NCBI RefSeq assembly: GCF_030733205.1
Contig: NZ_JASHJL010000024.1
Span: forward strand, 1-64,000
Direction: 5' to 3'
DNA length: 64,000 nt
Origin: Mameliella sp. MMSF_3455
Lineage (GTDB): Bacteria > Pseudomonadota > Alphaproteobacteria > Rhodobacterales > Rhodobacteraceae
The notes under the pieces were generated by a model. That model saw only the letters and a list, made by a program, of their open reading frames with translations, ran no database searches and was not told where the DNA came from. Of this stretch, positions 25,648 to 34,198 are shown piece after piece. Every line of letters begins with the position of its first letter. The first letter of the stretch is position 1. The translations under genes were made by a program, and so were the position numbers.

Positions 25648-26883
25648 ATGACCGTATTCTGGATTGTGACCGCCGCCTTGGCCCTGCTTTGCGCCGGCGC
25701 CCTGAATCTGGCCCTCTTGCGCGGCCGGCGCGCCACGGGCCCGGCAGAGGCCTACGACCTCGAGGTCTACCGCGACCAGCTGAAAGAGATCGAGGCGGAC
25801 GCGGCCCGCGGCAAGATCCCCGCCGAAGAAGCAGAACGCCTGCGGGTCGAGATCTCGCGCCGGCTCCTGGCAGCGGACGCCAAGATGCAGGCGCGCGGCG
25901 ACCGGGCCGAGCAACCCCGAGCGCTGGGATTTGTCTTGGCGGCGGTCATCGCGCTGGTCGTTGTGGGCGGGGCCTTCGGTCTCTACGCCCAGATCGGCGC
26001 GGCGGGATATGGCGACGTGCCGCTCAAGGCGCGGCTGGCCCGGGCCGAGGAGGCGCTGAAAAGCCGCCCCTCGCAGGCCACGATGGAGGCGCGCATTCCC
26101 CCCCAGGCCGCGCCCGACGCCACACCGCAATACCTGGCGCTGGTCGAACGGCTGCGCCAGGCGGTAGAGGCGCGCCCGGACGACATCCAGGGCCATGTGC
26201 TGCTGACCCGCTCCGAAGCGGCGCTGGGGAATTTCTCGGCCGCCTACAAGGCGCAGAGCCAGATCATCCGGCTCAAGGGCGACGCGGTCACCGCCAAGGA
26301 CTTTACCGATCTCGCGGACATGATGATCCTGGCCGCCGGCGGTTACGTCTCGCCCGAGGCGCAAGCCGTGCTGGAACAGGCCCTCTCGCGCGATCCCGAC
26401 AATGGTGTGGCGCGCTATTACGGCGGGTTGATGATGGCCCAGGTGGGGCGCCCCGACGTCGGCTTCCGCATGTGGAACAAGCTGCTGCGCGAAAGCAGCG
26501 CGCAGGACCCCTGGGTGCAGCCGATCAGTGACCAGATCGAGGACCTCGCCTTCATGGCCGGCGTCCAGAACTTCCAGATGCCGCAGCTCGCCGCCGCCAC
26601 GCCGCGCGGGCCCAGCGCCGCCGACATCGACGCCGCCCGGGACATGACACCGGAGGAACGCCAGCAGATGATCCGCGGCATGGTGAGCCAGCTCTCCAGC
26701 CGCCTCGCCGAAGAGGGCGGCCCGGTCGAGGATTGGGCACGGTTGATCTCTTCGCTGGGTGTCATTGGGGAAACCGACCGCGCCGGGGCAATCTACACGG
26801 AGGCACAGACCGTCTTTGCCCAAAGCCCCGAAGCTCTCGAACTGTTGAAAAGAGCCGCAGAACGCGCCGGGGTCGCCGATTGA
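25648..26883 (+). CDS. ccmI: Cytochrome c biogenesis protein CcmI
   Basis: A 411-residue two-part protein. The N-terminal CcmI-1 part has a membrane helix at 4-22, a cytoplasmic segment YDLEVYRDQLKEIEADAARGKI (the family signature) and a second helix near 91-113. The periplasmic CcmI-2 part has tetratricopeptide repeats (about 150-280) that hold apocytochrome c for haem ligation by CcmFH. The remaining ccm genes are not in the window. A repeat copy lies 28 bases after its stop. Confidence 0.92.
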   Translation: MTVFWIVTAALALLCAGALNLALLRGRRATGPAEAYDLEVYRDQLKEIEADAARGKIPAEEAERLRVEISRRLLAADAKMQARGDRAEQPRALGFVLAAVIALVVVGGAFGLYAQIGAAGYGDVPLKARLARAEEALKSRPSQATMEARIPPQAAPDATPQYLALVERLRQAVEARPDDIQGHVLLTRSEAALGNFSAAYKAQSQIIRLKGDAVTAKDFTDLADMMILAAGGYVSPEAQAVLEQALSRDPDNGVARYYGGLMMAQVGRPDVGFRMWNKLLRESSAQDPWVQPISDQIEDLAFMAGVQNFQMPQLAAATPRGPSAADIDAARDMTPEERQQMIRGMVSQLSSRLAEEGGPVEDWARLISSLGVIGETDRAGAIYTEAQTVFAQSPEALELLKRAAERAGVAD

Positions 26884-26910
26884 CCTCCCTATCTGCTCCC
26901 TGCGCGCCCC

Positions 26911-26982
26911 GGCCTTCTTTGGGCCTGAAGATACCTCCGGGGGAGTCGCGCCGCGCGCGACGGGGGCAGCGCCCCCTGCCCC
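26911..26982 (+). repeat. GC-rich double-hairpin repeat, copy B
   Basis: The same unit as copy A: GGCCTTCTTTGGG, GATACCTCCGGGGG, then hairpin GTCGCGC-cgc-GCGCGAC (26945-26961), then GGGGGC (26962-26967)-AGC-GCCCCC (26971-26976). It lies directly downstream of ccmI in sense orientation. The inner hairpin differs in sequence from copy A but keeps its pairing, which suggests the structure is conserved. Confidence 0.8.
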
Positions 26983-27070
26983 GAACCGGAGGCCAGAGGC
27001 CGCAGGCGAGACAACCTGCGCGCCGCAAGGCGCTCAACCGGGTTGCCGTCATCCACGGAGTGCCGCACCG

Positions 27071-27571
27071 ATGATCCACGACACCATCGACACATTCACC
27101 GCCGACCTGCCGCCAATGGTGGCCCTGGCCGGGCTGGACCTGGGGACACGGACCATCGGGGTCGCGGTCAGCGACAGTTTCCGCTCGGTCGCGACCCCTC
27201 TGGAAACCATCAAGCGCAAGAAATTCGGCGTCGACGCGGCGGCACTGGTCAAGATCCTGCGGGCGCGCAACATCGGCGGCGTAGTGCTGGGCCTGCCGCG
27301 CAACATGGATGGCAGCGAGGGACCGCGTTGCCAATCGACCCGCGCCTTCGCCCGCAACTTCGCCGGCCTCTGGAAAGGTCCGATCACCTTCTGGGACGAA
27401 CGCCTGTCGACCGTGGCGGCGGAAAAGGCCCTGCTGGAGGCGGATACGACACGAAAACGTCGCTCCGAGGTCATCGACCACGTCGCCGCCGCCTATATCC
27501 TGCAAGGAGCACTGGACCGGATGCGGTACCTGAACCCACAGCCGGGTGCGGCGGACGCACCCGACGACTAG
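27071..27571 (+). CDS. ruvX: Holliday junction resolvase RuvX / YqgF (pre-16S rRNA nuclease)
   Basis: A 166-residue RNase H-fold protein. DLGTRTIGVAVSD (about 23-35) supplies the first acidic residue, VLGLPRNMDGSEG follows, ITFWDERLSTVAAE has the Asp-Glu pair, and IDHVAAAYILQGAL closes the site. The family processes the 5' end of 16S rRNA and was earlier named as a Holliday junction resolvase. The next gene starts 16 bases downstream on the same strand. Confidence 0.92.
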   Translation: MIHDTIDTFTADLPPMVALAGLDLGTRTIGVAVSDSFRSVATPLETIKRKKFGVDAAALVKILRARNIGGVVLGLPRNMDGSEGPRCQSTRAFARNFAGLWKGPITFWDERLSTVAAEKALLEADTTRKRRSEVIDHVAAAYILQGALDRMRYLNPQPGAADAPDD

Positions 27572-27587
27572 GCCGGAGCACGTGGGC

Positions 27588-27824
27588 ATGAAAGACGATA
27601 TCTGGTCCCGCAACGAGGTCCAAAGCCCCTGCATCAAGGTCTGCGTGATCCATCCGCAGGAAAGGCTTTGCACCGGCTGCCTGCGCACCACACGCGAAAT
27701 CTCGATGTGGTCCAGCATGAGCCAGGACGAGCGCCGCGAGGTTCTCGAGGACCTTCCCGATCGCGCCGGACGCCTCCGCAAGCGGCGCGGCGGGCGTGCG
27801 GCGCGGATCAAATCCCGGGACTGA
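27588..27824 (+). CDS. DUF1289-family small cysteine protein
   Basis: A 78-residue protein with the DUF1289 pattern: PCIKVC (Cys15, Cys19) and LCTGCLRT (Cys28, Cys31), then EISMWSSMSQDERREVLEDL. The four cysteines probably hold a metal or iron-sulfur cluster. The frame opens 14 codons earlier over the end of ruvX, but 27588 (MKDDIWSRNE) is the usual start. Function unknown; likely co-transcribed with ruvX. Confidence 0.85.
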   Translation: MKDDIWSRNEVQSPCIKVCVIHPQERLCTGCLRTTREISMWSSMSQDERREVLEDLPDRAGRLRKRRGGRAARIKSRD

Positions 27825-27868
27825 GCGCCAGCGCAATTGGGCAGCCGCTTCGTCGGCGGCCAGTTTCG

Positions 27869-27941
27869 GGCATGGGAGGGGGCGCTGCCCCCATCTCCCT
27901 TCGGTCGATCCCCCCGGAGTATTTTTGCAGAGAAGAAGCCC
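27869..27941 (-). repeat. GC-rich double-hairpin repeat, copy C
   Basis: On the minus strand: GGCTTCTTCTCTGCAAAAAT, ACTCCGGGGGG, a short non-paired stretch, then GGGGGC-AGC-GCCCCC (plus coordinates 27878-27892). It lies in the gap between the converging DUF1289 gene and the dioxygenase-like gene, in sense orientation just past the latter's stop at 27960. Confidence 0.8.
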
Positions 27942-27959
27942 GGGGGCCTGGCGTGGAAC

Positions 27960-28724
27960 TCACCTGGAGAGCCAGGCCTCCGCACCGCCCATGATCCGGG
28001 GGCGGAAATAGGCCACCATGCGGCCTTCCGGTGGCGCCTGGGCACCCTCGGCCCAGGGGGCAATTCCGTGCAGGGTCAGCCGATGCAGCAGGAGCGCCTC
28101 GCCCGGCGCGGCGGGCAGTTCGACCCGGCGGCAGGTTTCGAAACAGCGGCGCCGCGCGGCCTGGTAGGCATCGGTCACATCCACCTCGCCCCAGGTCTCG
28201 GGCGGGTGGCCCGCCAGGGCGCCGCGCAGGGCGTCCCGCATGACCAGGTGGCTGCCCTCCCAGGCGACCAGAGGGCTGGCGCCGGCATCCGCCTCGGTCA
28301 GCGGCAGGCCCAGAATCCAGGCGTGGGGTTCGCGGATACGGCGGCGGCGCGCCGCGCCTTCGGCCAGTACCCCGTCCACATGGGCCGCGTCGCGTTTCAG
28401 ACGATACCGAAACCCGGCCTCGCTTTCCCCCGCGCGGGGGCGCGGGTAGCCCGGAAAAGTGATCGAGAGCTGTGCCGGGTGCAAGTCGGGCAGCGGTGCC
28501 AGAGCCTCGGGCGCGGCCCCGGCCAGGGGAACACCTCCGATACTGCCATCCGGCGCCGTCGGCAGGGCATCGACGCCCACGAACCAGGTGCCCTCGCATT
28601 GCAGCCAGGTCGCGCGCTGTGCCGGGTCGGCCAGCACGGCGCGGCCCGCCTCATGCGCCGCTGCCGCCCAGGCCCGCGTCGCGGGGTCGGCGGCGAAACG
28701 GGTCCAGCCGCGCGTTTCGAGCAC
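27960..28724 (-). CDS. Phytanoyl-CoA dioxygenase-like protein (tentative Fe(II)/2-oxoglutarate fold)
   Basis: A 254-residue protein if started at the GTG at 28724 (VLETRGWTRF), with GGGG eight bases upstream. A GTG at 28736 would overlap the upstream permease by ten bases. The C-terminal half has VAWEGSHLVMRDAL, a candidate first His region, and LLLHRLTLHGIAPW followed by GRMVAYFRP, which looks like the distal His and Arg of PhyH-type dioxygenases. No substrate can be named. It lies directly behind a TauE/SafE permease gene and is probably co-transcribed with it. Confidence 0.6.
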   Translation of the reverse strand: MLETRGWTRFAADPATRAWAAAAHEAGRAVLADPAQRATWLQCEGTWFVGVDALPTAPDGSIGGVPLAGAAPEALAPLPDLHPAQLSITFPGYPRPRAGESEAGFRYRLKRDAAHVDGVLAEGAARRRRIREPHAWILGLPLTEADAGASPLVAWEGSHLVMRDALRGALAGHPPETWGEVDVTDAYQAARRRCFETCRRVELPAAPGEALLLHRLTLHGIAPWAEGAQAPPEGRMVAYFRPRIMGGAEAWLSR

Positions 28725-28726
28725 GC

Positions 28727-29542
28727 TCAGCCCCACAGCGCCTCGCGCATCATGTTGGCCGCGACGATCAGGATGAAGACCGCGAAGATCCGCCGGAGCA
28801 CCATCGCGTCCAGCGCATGGGCCAGCTTTGCCCCCAGCGGGGCCGTCAGGACTGTCATGCAGATGGTGATCAGGAAAGCCGGCCCGTTGACCGCGCCCAG
28901 CGTCCAGGGCGGCGCGCCGTCGACCTGCACGAGGAGGAAACCCAGCACCGAGGGCACCGCGATCAGCAGGCCAAAGCCCGCCGCCGTTGCCACCGCACGG
29001 TGCATCGGCACGCTGTAGAGCGTCATCAGCGGCACGCCGAAACTGCCCCCGCCAATCCCCATCAGCACCGACAGGAAGCCCAGCACCGGCGACAGGATGG
29101 CCCGTGTCACCGTCCCCGGCATCTGTGGCGCGATGCGCCAGTCCTTGCGCCCGAAGGCCAGGTAGATGCCCACGATCGTCGCCAGCACCGCAAAGATCAC
29201 CGCCAGCGCATCCGACCGCAACCCGGCGGCGATCAAGACCCCCAGCACCGCACCCAAAGCGATCCCCGGTGCCCAAGTCCTCAGGATCTCCCAGTCTACC
29301 GCGCCGCGCTTGTTATGCGCCATGACCGAACGGGTCGAGGTCACGATGATCGAGGCCAGCGAGGTCGCCAGACAGATCTGCATCAACTGCGGCCCGTCGA
29401 ACCCCGTTGCCGAGAAGACGTAGAAATAGGCGGGGACCAGGATGATCCCGCCGCCCACGCCGAAAAGCCCCGCAAGGATACCGGCAAAGCCCGCCGCCAC
29501 CACGAGAATACCCACGAGGGGCAGAAGTACCGAAAGATCCAT
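28727..29542 (-). CDS. TauE/SafE-family membrane permease
   Basis: A 271-residue integral membrane protein with about eight helices. It has the family's two related halves, starting with GILAGLFGVGGGIILVPAYF (about 23-42) and FLSVLMGIGGGSFGVPLMTLY (about 155-175). Members are proposed to export or import sulfite, sulfonates or related organosulfur anions. Its context with a dioxygenase-like gene leaves the substrate open. Follows dusA by five bases, so the three genes may form one unit. Confidence 0.85.
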   Translation of the reverse strand: MDLSVLLPLVGILVVAAGFAGILAGLFGVGGGIILVPAYFYVFSATGFDGPQLMQICLATSLASIIVTSTRSVMAHNKRGAVDWEILRTWAPGIALGAVLGVLIAAGLRSDALAVIFAVLATIVGIYLAFGRKDWRIAPQMPGTVTRAILSPVLGFLSVLMGIGGGSFGVPLMTLYSVPMHRAVATAAGFGLLIAVPSVLGFLLVQVDGAPPWTLGAVNGPAFLITICMTVLTAPLGAKLAHALDAMVLRRIFAVFILIVAANMMREALWG

Positions 29543-29547
29543 CTTGT

Positions 29548-30567
29548 TCAGGCCGCCTTTGCTGGTCCGATATGTGTAAGCGCCTCTTCGACAAGCTCCG
29601 GTCCCGCGCCCTCGCGCGTCGCCCCGGTCGAGAGAACTTGCCGCCAGCGCCGCGCGCCCGGACGGCCCGAAAAGAGGCCCAGCATGTGCCGCGTGACCTG
29701 GTGCAGCTTGCCGCCCGCCGCCAGGTGCGCCTCGATGTAGGGCAGCATGGCGCGGGCCACGTCCTCGGCGCTCTGGTCGTCCCCCCGCCCCCAGATCCGC
29801 GCGTCCGCCGTGCCCAGGATGTCCCAGGGCTGGTGATAGGCGGCGCGGCCCACCATGACCCCATCGAGCCCCTGATCAAGGAAGGCCGCGGCCTGGTCGA
29901 GATCGGTGATGCCGCCGTTGACCGAAAGGTGCAGGTGCGGGAACAGGCCCCGCATCCGCTGCACCAGATCGTAGTCCAGCGGGGGAATGTCGCGGTTCTC
30001 CTTGGGGCTGAGCCCCTGCAGCCAGGCCTTGCGCGCGTGGATGATGATGCGCGAACAGCCCGCGGCGCCCAGCCGGGCCAGGAATTCGGGCAGCACCTCT
30101 TCGGGATCCTGGTCGTCCACGCCGATGCGGCATTTCACCGTCACCTCGACACCCACCGCATCCTGCATGGCGCTGACACAGTCGACCACCGTCTGCGGAT
30201 GTTTCATAAGCACAGCGCCGAAAGTGCCCGATTGCACCCTGTCGGAGGGGCAACCGCAATTCAGATTGATCTCGTCATAGCCTGCCGCCTGGCCCAGTTT
30301 CGCCGCCTGCGCCAGTTCCTGCGGGTCCGAGCCGCCAAGCTGCAGCGCCACGGGATGTTCCGCGGCATCGAAGTCCAGCAGGTGCAGCGCCCCGCCGCGC
30401 ACCAGCGCGGGCGCAGTCACCATCTCCGTATACAACAGCGCGCGGCCGGAGATCAGCCGGTGAAAATAGCGGCAATGCCTGTCGGTCCAGTCCATCATGG
30501 GAGCCACGCTTAGCCGCGCGGCCCTGTGGACGTCCGAAACCCCTTGTCTATCTGGCTCTGCACTCAT
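29548..30567 (-). CDS. dusA: tRNA-dihydrouridine(20/20a) synthase DusA
   Basis: A 339-residue FMN enzyme that reduces uridine in the tRNA D-loop. SVAPMMDWTDRHCRYFHRLIS (20-40) is the DusA opening, the catalytic Cys is in NLNCGCPSDRVQSG (about 106), and KCRIGVDD, IIHARKAWLQGLSPKENR and SVNGGI are all present. The start at 30567 (MSAEPDRQGVSDVHR) is preferred; the longer frame to 30756 runs through the dyad region. dusA is a known integration target for a family of integrases, and a decayed integrase start lies 213 bases upstream. Confidence 0.93.
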   Translation of the reverse strand: MSAEPDRQGVSDVHRAARLSVAPMMDWTDRHCRYFHRLISGRALLYTEMVTAPALVRGGALHLLDFDAAEHPVALQLGGSDPQELAQAAKLGQAAGYDEINLNCGCPSDRVQSGTFGAVLMKHPQTVVDCVSAMQDAVGVEVTVKCRIGVDDQDPEEVLPEFLARLGAAGCSRIIIHARKAWLQGLSPKENRDIPPLDYDLVQRMRGLFPHLHLSVNGGITDLDQAAAFLDQGLDGVMVGRAAYHQPWDILGTADARIWGRGDDQSAEDVARAMLPYIEAHLAAGGKLHQVTRHMLGLFSGRPGARRWRQVLSTGATREGAGPELVEEALTHIGPAKAA

Positions 30568-30623
30568 GGTCACCTGACCCGTCGTCTTGGATTTGTGGGC
30601 CTTTTGGCCCCGTTTGCGGGGGT

Positions 30624-30643
30624 GGTGCAACAAATGTTGCACC
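30624..30643. promoter_or_regulatory. Perfect inverted repeat upstream of dusA
   Basis: GGTGCAACA and TGTTGCACC are separated by two bases. A third related half-site, TGTTACACCG, lies 20 bases further at 30655-30664. The set is 57-97 bases before the dusA start. It could be an operator, or a trace of an integration site. Confidence 0.5.
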
Positions 30644-30779
30644 GACACCCGAATTGTTACACCGCTCTCCGCCGGGAGCGCCGGCGAGGTATCGCCCCCC
30701 TGGACAAAGGTCCACCCGCCGCGCGCCTCCCGGTTCGATCTGCCGACCATCGGCAAAGATGTCCCGAAAGAAGACCCGG

Positions 30780-31013
30780 ATGGGTACCATCATGGCGCGC
30801 CAGAAGAAAGACGGCGCAAAGAGCTTCACTGCGGTGATCCCCAAGAAATAGCGCGGCAAGATCATCCTCACCCTCGGCGACACGTTCCCGAGCCGCCAGG
30901 CGGCAGAACATTGGATGAAAATGACCGAGCGCAATCTGAAGGGCAAAGGCGCTCTCGACCGGGCGGTCGCGGACTCCGTTTCTCGTCGGAGATCGGCAGA
31001 CCGCAAATCATAG
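30780..31013 (+). pseudogene. Decayed N-terminus of a tyrosine-type integrase
   Basis: From 30780 the plus strand reads MGTIMARQKKDGAKSFTAVI, then an in-frame TAG at 30849-30851, and continues in the same frame to a second TAG at 31011 through GKIILTLGDTFPSRQAAEHW and ERNLKGKGALDRAV. This matches the DNA-arm-binding N-terminal domain of site-specific integrases of the kind starting MGTIxARKxKDG. The catalytic domain is absent. Located beside dusA, a known target of such integrases, it is probably the scar of a lost island. Confidence 0.6.
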
Positions 31014-31065
31014 CTGCATCAGTGTCCGAATTCCGGGGCGAAGTTCAGATTGCGCCCTTTCGACG

Positions 31066-31088
31066 GGCCGACACGGCCGCCTTTTTTT
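31066..31088 (+). terminator. Intrinsic terminator-like hairpin, plus strand
   Basis: GGCCG (31066-31070), loop ACA, CGGCC (31074-31078), then two bases, a C and seven T. It lies downstream of the integrase remnant, so it may be a leftover of the lost element. The neighbouring GntR gene is on the opposite strand and would not use it. Confidence 0.5.
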
Positions 31089-31217
31089 GAGAGCAAACCG
31101 CTGCGCCGCCCGTTCGAATCGACCGTGGCGCGATGCATCGAAGGAGGTCCTGCCAGCGGTCAGCGCGATGGCCCCCAACAGCATGAACGCATCAAGATCC
31201 GTCTGCCGGCAATCCTG

Positions 31218-31940
31218 CTACATCCTTTCGCGACGCAGCGTGATCTCGTAAGAGTAGCGATCCGCGGGCAAGATGCTGACCGTGGCGATCTGGTTCTCCG
31301 CCCCGCCGTCGAGATACTGACGCCGCAGTTCCAGGGCATGGCTGCCCGGCGCCACCTGCAGGAGGTCGGCCAAGGACTCGGGCACCGGCCGTGCCTTGAT
31401 CGACTGGCGGATCTCCCGGATGATCACCCCGTGCCGTTCCTCGAGCAGCGTGTAGACAAGGCCGGAATAGTCCTGCACCTCTTCCGCGATATCCGCGTAG
31501 GTCTCGTTCAGAAAGACATCCGTGCAGCCCACCGGAGCCTCCAGCCCGTCGACATGCCGGGTCTGGCGGATGAGGCACCAGCGCCGTCCGGGCCGGTCCC
31601 CCAGTCTCTGCGCCAAAGCATCGTCCGCGACGACCCGGCTCACGCTCAGCACCTCACGCCTCGAGGCGCCCGCGAATTGCAGCAGATCCCCGGTGGCGGT
31701 CATGGAGTGCACGTAGGTCGGCGGCGGCTCGCTGCTGATGACCCGCGTCGCCGCGCCCTGCTTGCGGTCGATCATGCCCAGCCGCGCCAACTCGGTCAGC
31801 GCGCTGCGAATGGTGGACCGGCTGGCACCGAAGCGCGTGCACAAGGCGGCCTCGCTCGGCAGGGCCTCACCGACGCGGAAGGCGCCCGCTCGCAGGTCTG
31901 CCATCAGTCTCGCCGCCACTTCAGGGTAACGCTTTTTCAT
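31218..31940 (-). CDS. GntR-family transcriptional regulator (HutC/UTRA type)
   Basis: A 240-residue regulator. The N-terminal winged helix (AARLMADLRAGAFRVGEALP then FGASRSTIRSALTELARLG and IDRKQGAATRV, residues 1-75) is followed by a UTRA ligand-sensing domain with RQTRHVDGLEAPVGCTDVFL and ALELRRQYLDG. The start at 31940 has AAGGAAA about 10 bases upstream. It is divergent from the TRAP transporter-lyase genes, and a perfect dyad lies between. The inferred role is a substrate-responsive repressor of that operon. Confidence 0.88.
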   Translation of the reverse strand: MKKRYPEVAARLMADLRAGAFRVGEALPSEAALCTRFGASRSTIRSALTELARLGMIDRKQGAATRVISSEPPPTYVHSMTATGDLLQFAGASRREVLSVSRVVADDALAQRLGDRPGRRWCLIRQTRHVDGLEAPVGCTDVFLNETYADIAEEVQDYSGLVYTLLEERHGVIIREIRQSIKARPVPESLADLLQVAPGSHALELRRQYLDGGAENQIATVSILPADRYSYEITLRRERM

Positions 31941-32066
31941 TTTTACATTTCCTTTCAACAGGTTGCGCAACCATTGAAATTAGGCGCTTGACACGTCTCG
32001 CGACTCTACCCAACCTATCCGAACATGTCAACTTGTCCGAACAAGTTGGTAAGGGAGGAAAATACC
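31941..32066. promoter_or_regulatory. Divergent promoter/operator between the GntR gene and the TRAP operon
   Basis: CAACTTGT (32029-32036) and ACAAGTTG (32041-32048) form a perfect dyad with spacer CCGA, just upstream of the GGGAGG ribosome site of the permease gene. TTGACA at 31988-31993 is a good -35 box for the plus strand. The dyad would sit at or just after the transcript start, a repressor-like position. The adjacent GntR protein is the likely ligand. Confidence 0.65.
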
Positions 32067-34160
32067 ATGACCGATGACCACGCGGTTCCGTCGAGCCAAC
32101 CAACCGCAGCAGAAGAGCTCGATGCCGAGGGACTGGACCGGCAACTGCCGCGCAGGATCGCCTTGCTGCTGACCGCGGTATCGGCTCTTTACGCGCTGTT
32201 CCACCTGGCGGTTCTGAACTTCTGGTCCATCGACGAATGGGTCTATCGCGTGCTGCACGTCAACCTCGGCGCGGTGATCGCCTTTGTCGGGTTGAAGGCC
32301 TGGCGCCGTGAACGCGGCCGCTTGGTCGCGGTGCCCGACGGGATCCTGATCGCGGCCGCGCTGGGATGCTCGGCCTATATTGCTATCAATGTCGACCAGC
32401 TGATCATGCGCACCGGGGTCATCACCACCACCGCCGACATGCTGTGCGGCATCGCAGGGACCATCGTGGTGCTGGAGTTCGCCCGCCGCGTGGCGGGGCT
32501 GGTCCTGCCGGTGATCGCTCTGATCTTCGTGGCCTATGTCTTCGTCGGCCCCTGGATGCCGGGCATCCTGCGGCACTCGGGCTTTCAGACCGACAACTTC
32601 TTTTCCTTCGTCTACAGCCAGGATGCGGTCTTTGGCATGACGGTGGCGGCCTCATCGCGCTACATCATCCTCTTCGTGTCCTTTGCCGTCTTTCTGCAGG
32701 CCTCTGGCGCGGGTGACTATTTCATGCGGCTTGCCATGACGCTGTTCGGTGCAACCCGCGGCGGTCCCGGCAAGGTGTCCGTCTTTTCGGGCCTGCTGTT
32801 CGGGACGGTGTCCGGCTCTGCGGTGGCCAATGTCGTGGCATCCGGCACTTTCACGATTCCGATGATGCGCCGCGTCGGCTACCCGCGCGAAAGCGCTGGC
32901 GGGATCGAGGCGGCCTCCTCCTCGGGCGGCCAGCTTGCGCCACCGGTCATGGGGGCCGGGGCCTTCATCATGGCCGAGATCACCGGCATCCCCTATTCCG
33001 AGATCGTCACCGCCGCCATCCTGCCCTGCCTGCTGTTCTACATCGCAATCTACATGACGGTCGACCTGCAGGCGGTGCGTCTGGGCCTGAACGGGTTGCC
33101 GCGCAGGGAACTGCCGAAGCCGCGTGACCTGGTGGCAGATGTGTTCTTCCTGCTTCCGCTGGTCGTGCTGCTCTACCTGCTGCTGTCCGGCTATTCGATC
33201 ATCGCGGCGGGCACATGGGGGCTGGCCTCGACCCTGCTGGTGCTGATGTGCCGCGAGATCGGCTTCCAGTCCCGTGTGCTGGCCCTGCCGCTGGTGCTCT
33301 TCGTGGCGTTGCCGATGAGCGGTTTGCAGGTGAACTACGCCGGGGCCATCGCCTTCGTGACCAGCGCCGTGATGATGCTGGGGCTGGCCGTCTTGCGCGG
33401 ACAGGCCCCCGCCCTGCCCCGCGTTCTGCGCACGCTCGGCACCACCACCTACGAGGGGCTTTCTGACAGCGCGCGCAAGTCGTTGCAGCTGATCAGCGTG
33501 ATGGCCTGCGCGGGCATCGTTGTCGGGGTGTTGGGGCTGACCGGGCTCGGGGGGCGCTTTTCCTCGGTACTGCTGGCGGCAGCGGGCGAAAGTCAGGCCC
33601 TGGCATTCGTGCTGGCGATGATGATCTCGATCATCCTCGGCATGGGTATGCCGACCACCGCCGCCTATGCCATTGCCGCGGCCGTCGTGGCCCCTGCCCT
33701 GCAGCAAATGGGGATTTCGGCGCTGGCCGCGCATCTGTTCGTGTTCTACTGCGCTGTCATCTCGGCGATCACACCGCCGGTCGCGATTGCAGCCTTTGCC
33801 GGTGCGGCAATCGCCGGGGGCAAGCCGTGGCCAACCTCGATCCGGGCCATGCGCTTCGGCATCGCGGCCTTTGTCCTGCCCTTCATGTTCTACACCAGCC
33901 CCGAGATCCTGATGCTGGGCAGCTGGATCGAGACGGCCCATGTCTTTGCCACGGCGCTGGTGGCGATCTGGCTGATCGCCGTCGCCGGCGAAGGTCAGCT
34001 GTTCGGTCCCCTGGGGCCGCCGATGCGTGTAATAGCCGGGATCGCGGCGCTGCTGCTGCTTTGGTCCAGTCTGCCGACAGACATTGCGGGCCTCGGCATC
34101 ACGGTGGGCCTGTTGCTCTGGGCACGACGCTCGCACCGCAAATCCCATCAAACCGCCTGA
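32067..34160 (+). CDS. TRAP transporter fused permease (small and large membrane subunits in one chain)
   Basis: A 697-residue membrane protein. Early helices (about 30-150) correspond to the small DctQ-like part, and the rest to a DctM-like part with FSGLLFGTVSGSAVANVVASG (about 245-265), ESAGGIEAASSSGGQLAPPVMGAGAF and IILGMGMPTTAAYAIAAAVV. Fused permeases of this kind pair with TAXI binding proteins, and one is encoded next. It imports an organic anion using the sodium gradient. Start at 32067 (MTDDHAVPSS) after GGGAGG. Confidence 0.9.
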   Translation: MTDDHAVPSSQPTAAEELDAEGLDRQLPRRIALLLTAVSALYALFHLAVLNFWSIDEWVYRVLHVNLGAVIAFVGLKAWRRERGRLVAVPDGILIAAALGCSAYIAINVDQLIMRTGVITTTADMLCGIAGTIVVLEFARRVAGLVLPVIALIFVAYVFVGPWMPGILRHSGFQTDNFFSFVYSQDAVFGMTVAASSRYIILFVSFAVFLQASGAGDYFMRLAMTLFGATRGGPGKVSVFSGLLFGTVSGSAVANVVASGTFTIPMMRRVGYPRESAGGIEAASSSGGQLAPPVMGAGAFIMAEITGIPYSEIVTAAILPCLLFYIAIYMTVDLQAVRLGLNGLPRRELPKPRDLVADVFFLLPLVVLLYLLLSGYSIIAAGTWGLASTLLVLMCREIGFQSRVLALPLVLFVALPMSGLQVNYAGAIAFVTSAVMMLGLAVLRGQAPALPRVLRTLGTTTYEGLSDSARKSLQLISVMACAGIVVGVLGLTGLGGRFSSVLLAAAGESQALAFVLAMMISIILGMGMPTTAAYAIAAAVVAPALQQMGISALAAHLFVFYCAVISAITPPVAIAAFAGAAIAGGKPWPTSIRAMRFGIAAFVLPFMFYTSPEILMLGSWIETAHVFATALVAIWLIAVAGEGQLFGPLGPPMRVIAGIAALLLLWSSLPTDIAGLGITVGLLLWARRSHRKSHQTA

Positions 34161-34198
34161 CCCCTTCACTTCACCGAGTTTGCAAGAGGAGAAAACTC

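Noticed and set aside
27869-27941. GC-rich hairpin repeat as an ordinary intrinsic terminator
   Set aside because: The stem is strong, but the A/T-rich part lies before the stem in the repeat's own orientation, not after it, and one copy lies inside cobN. A pure terminator reading is not enough.
27960-29276. Long minus-strand frame extending the dioxygenase-like protein by about 180 residues
   Set aside because: The extension overlaps the TauE/SafE permease in another frame and reads as GC-rich shadow; the GTG at 28724 with a ribosome site is a better start.
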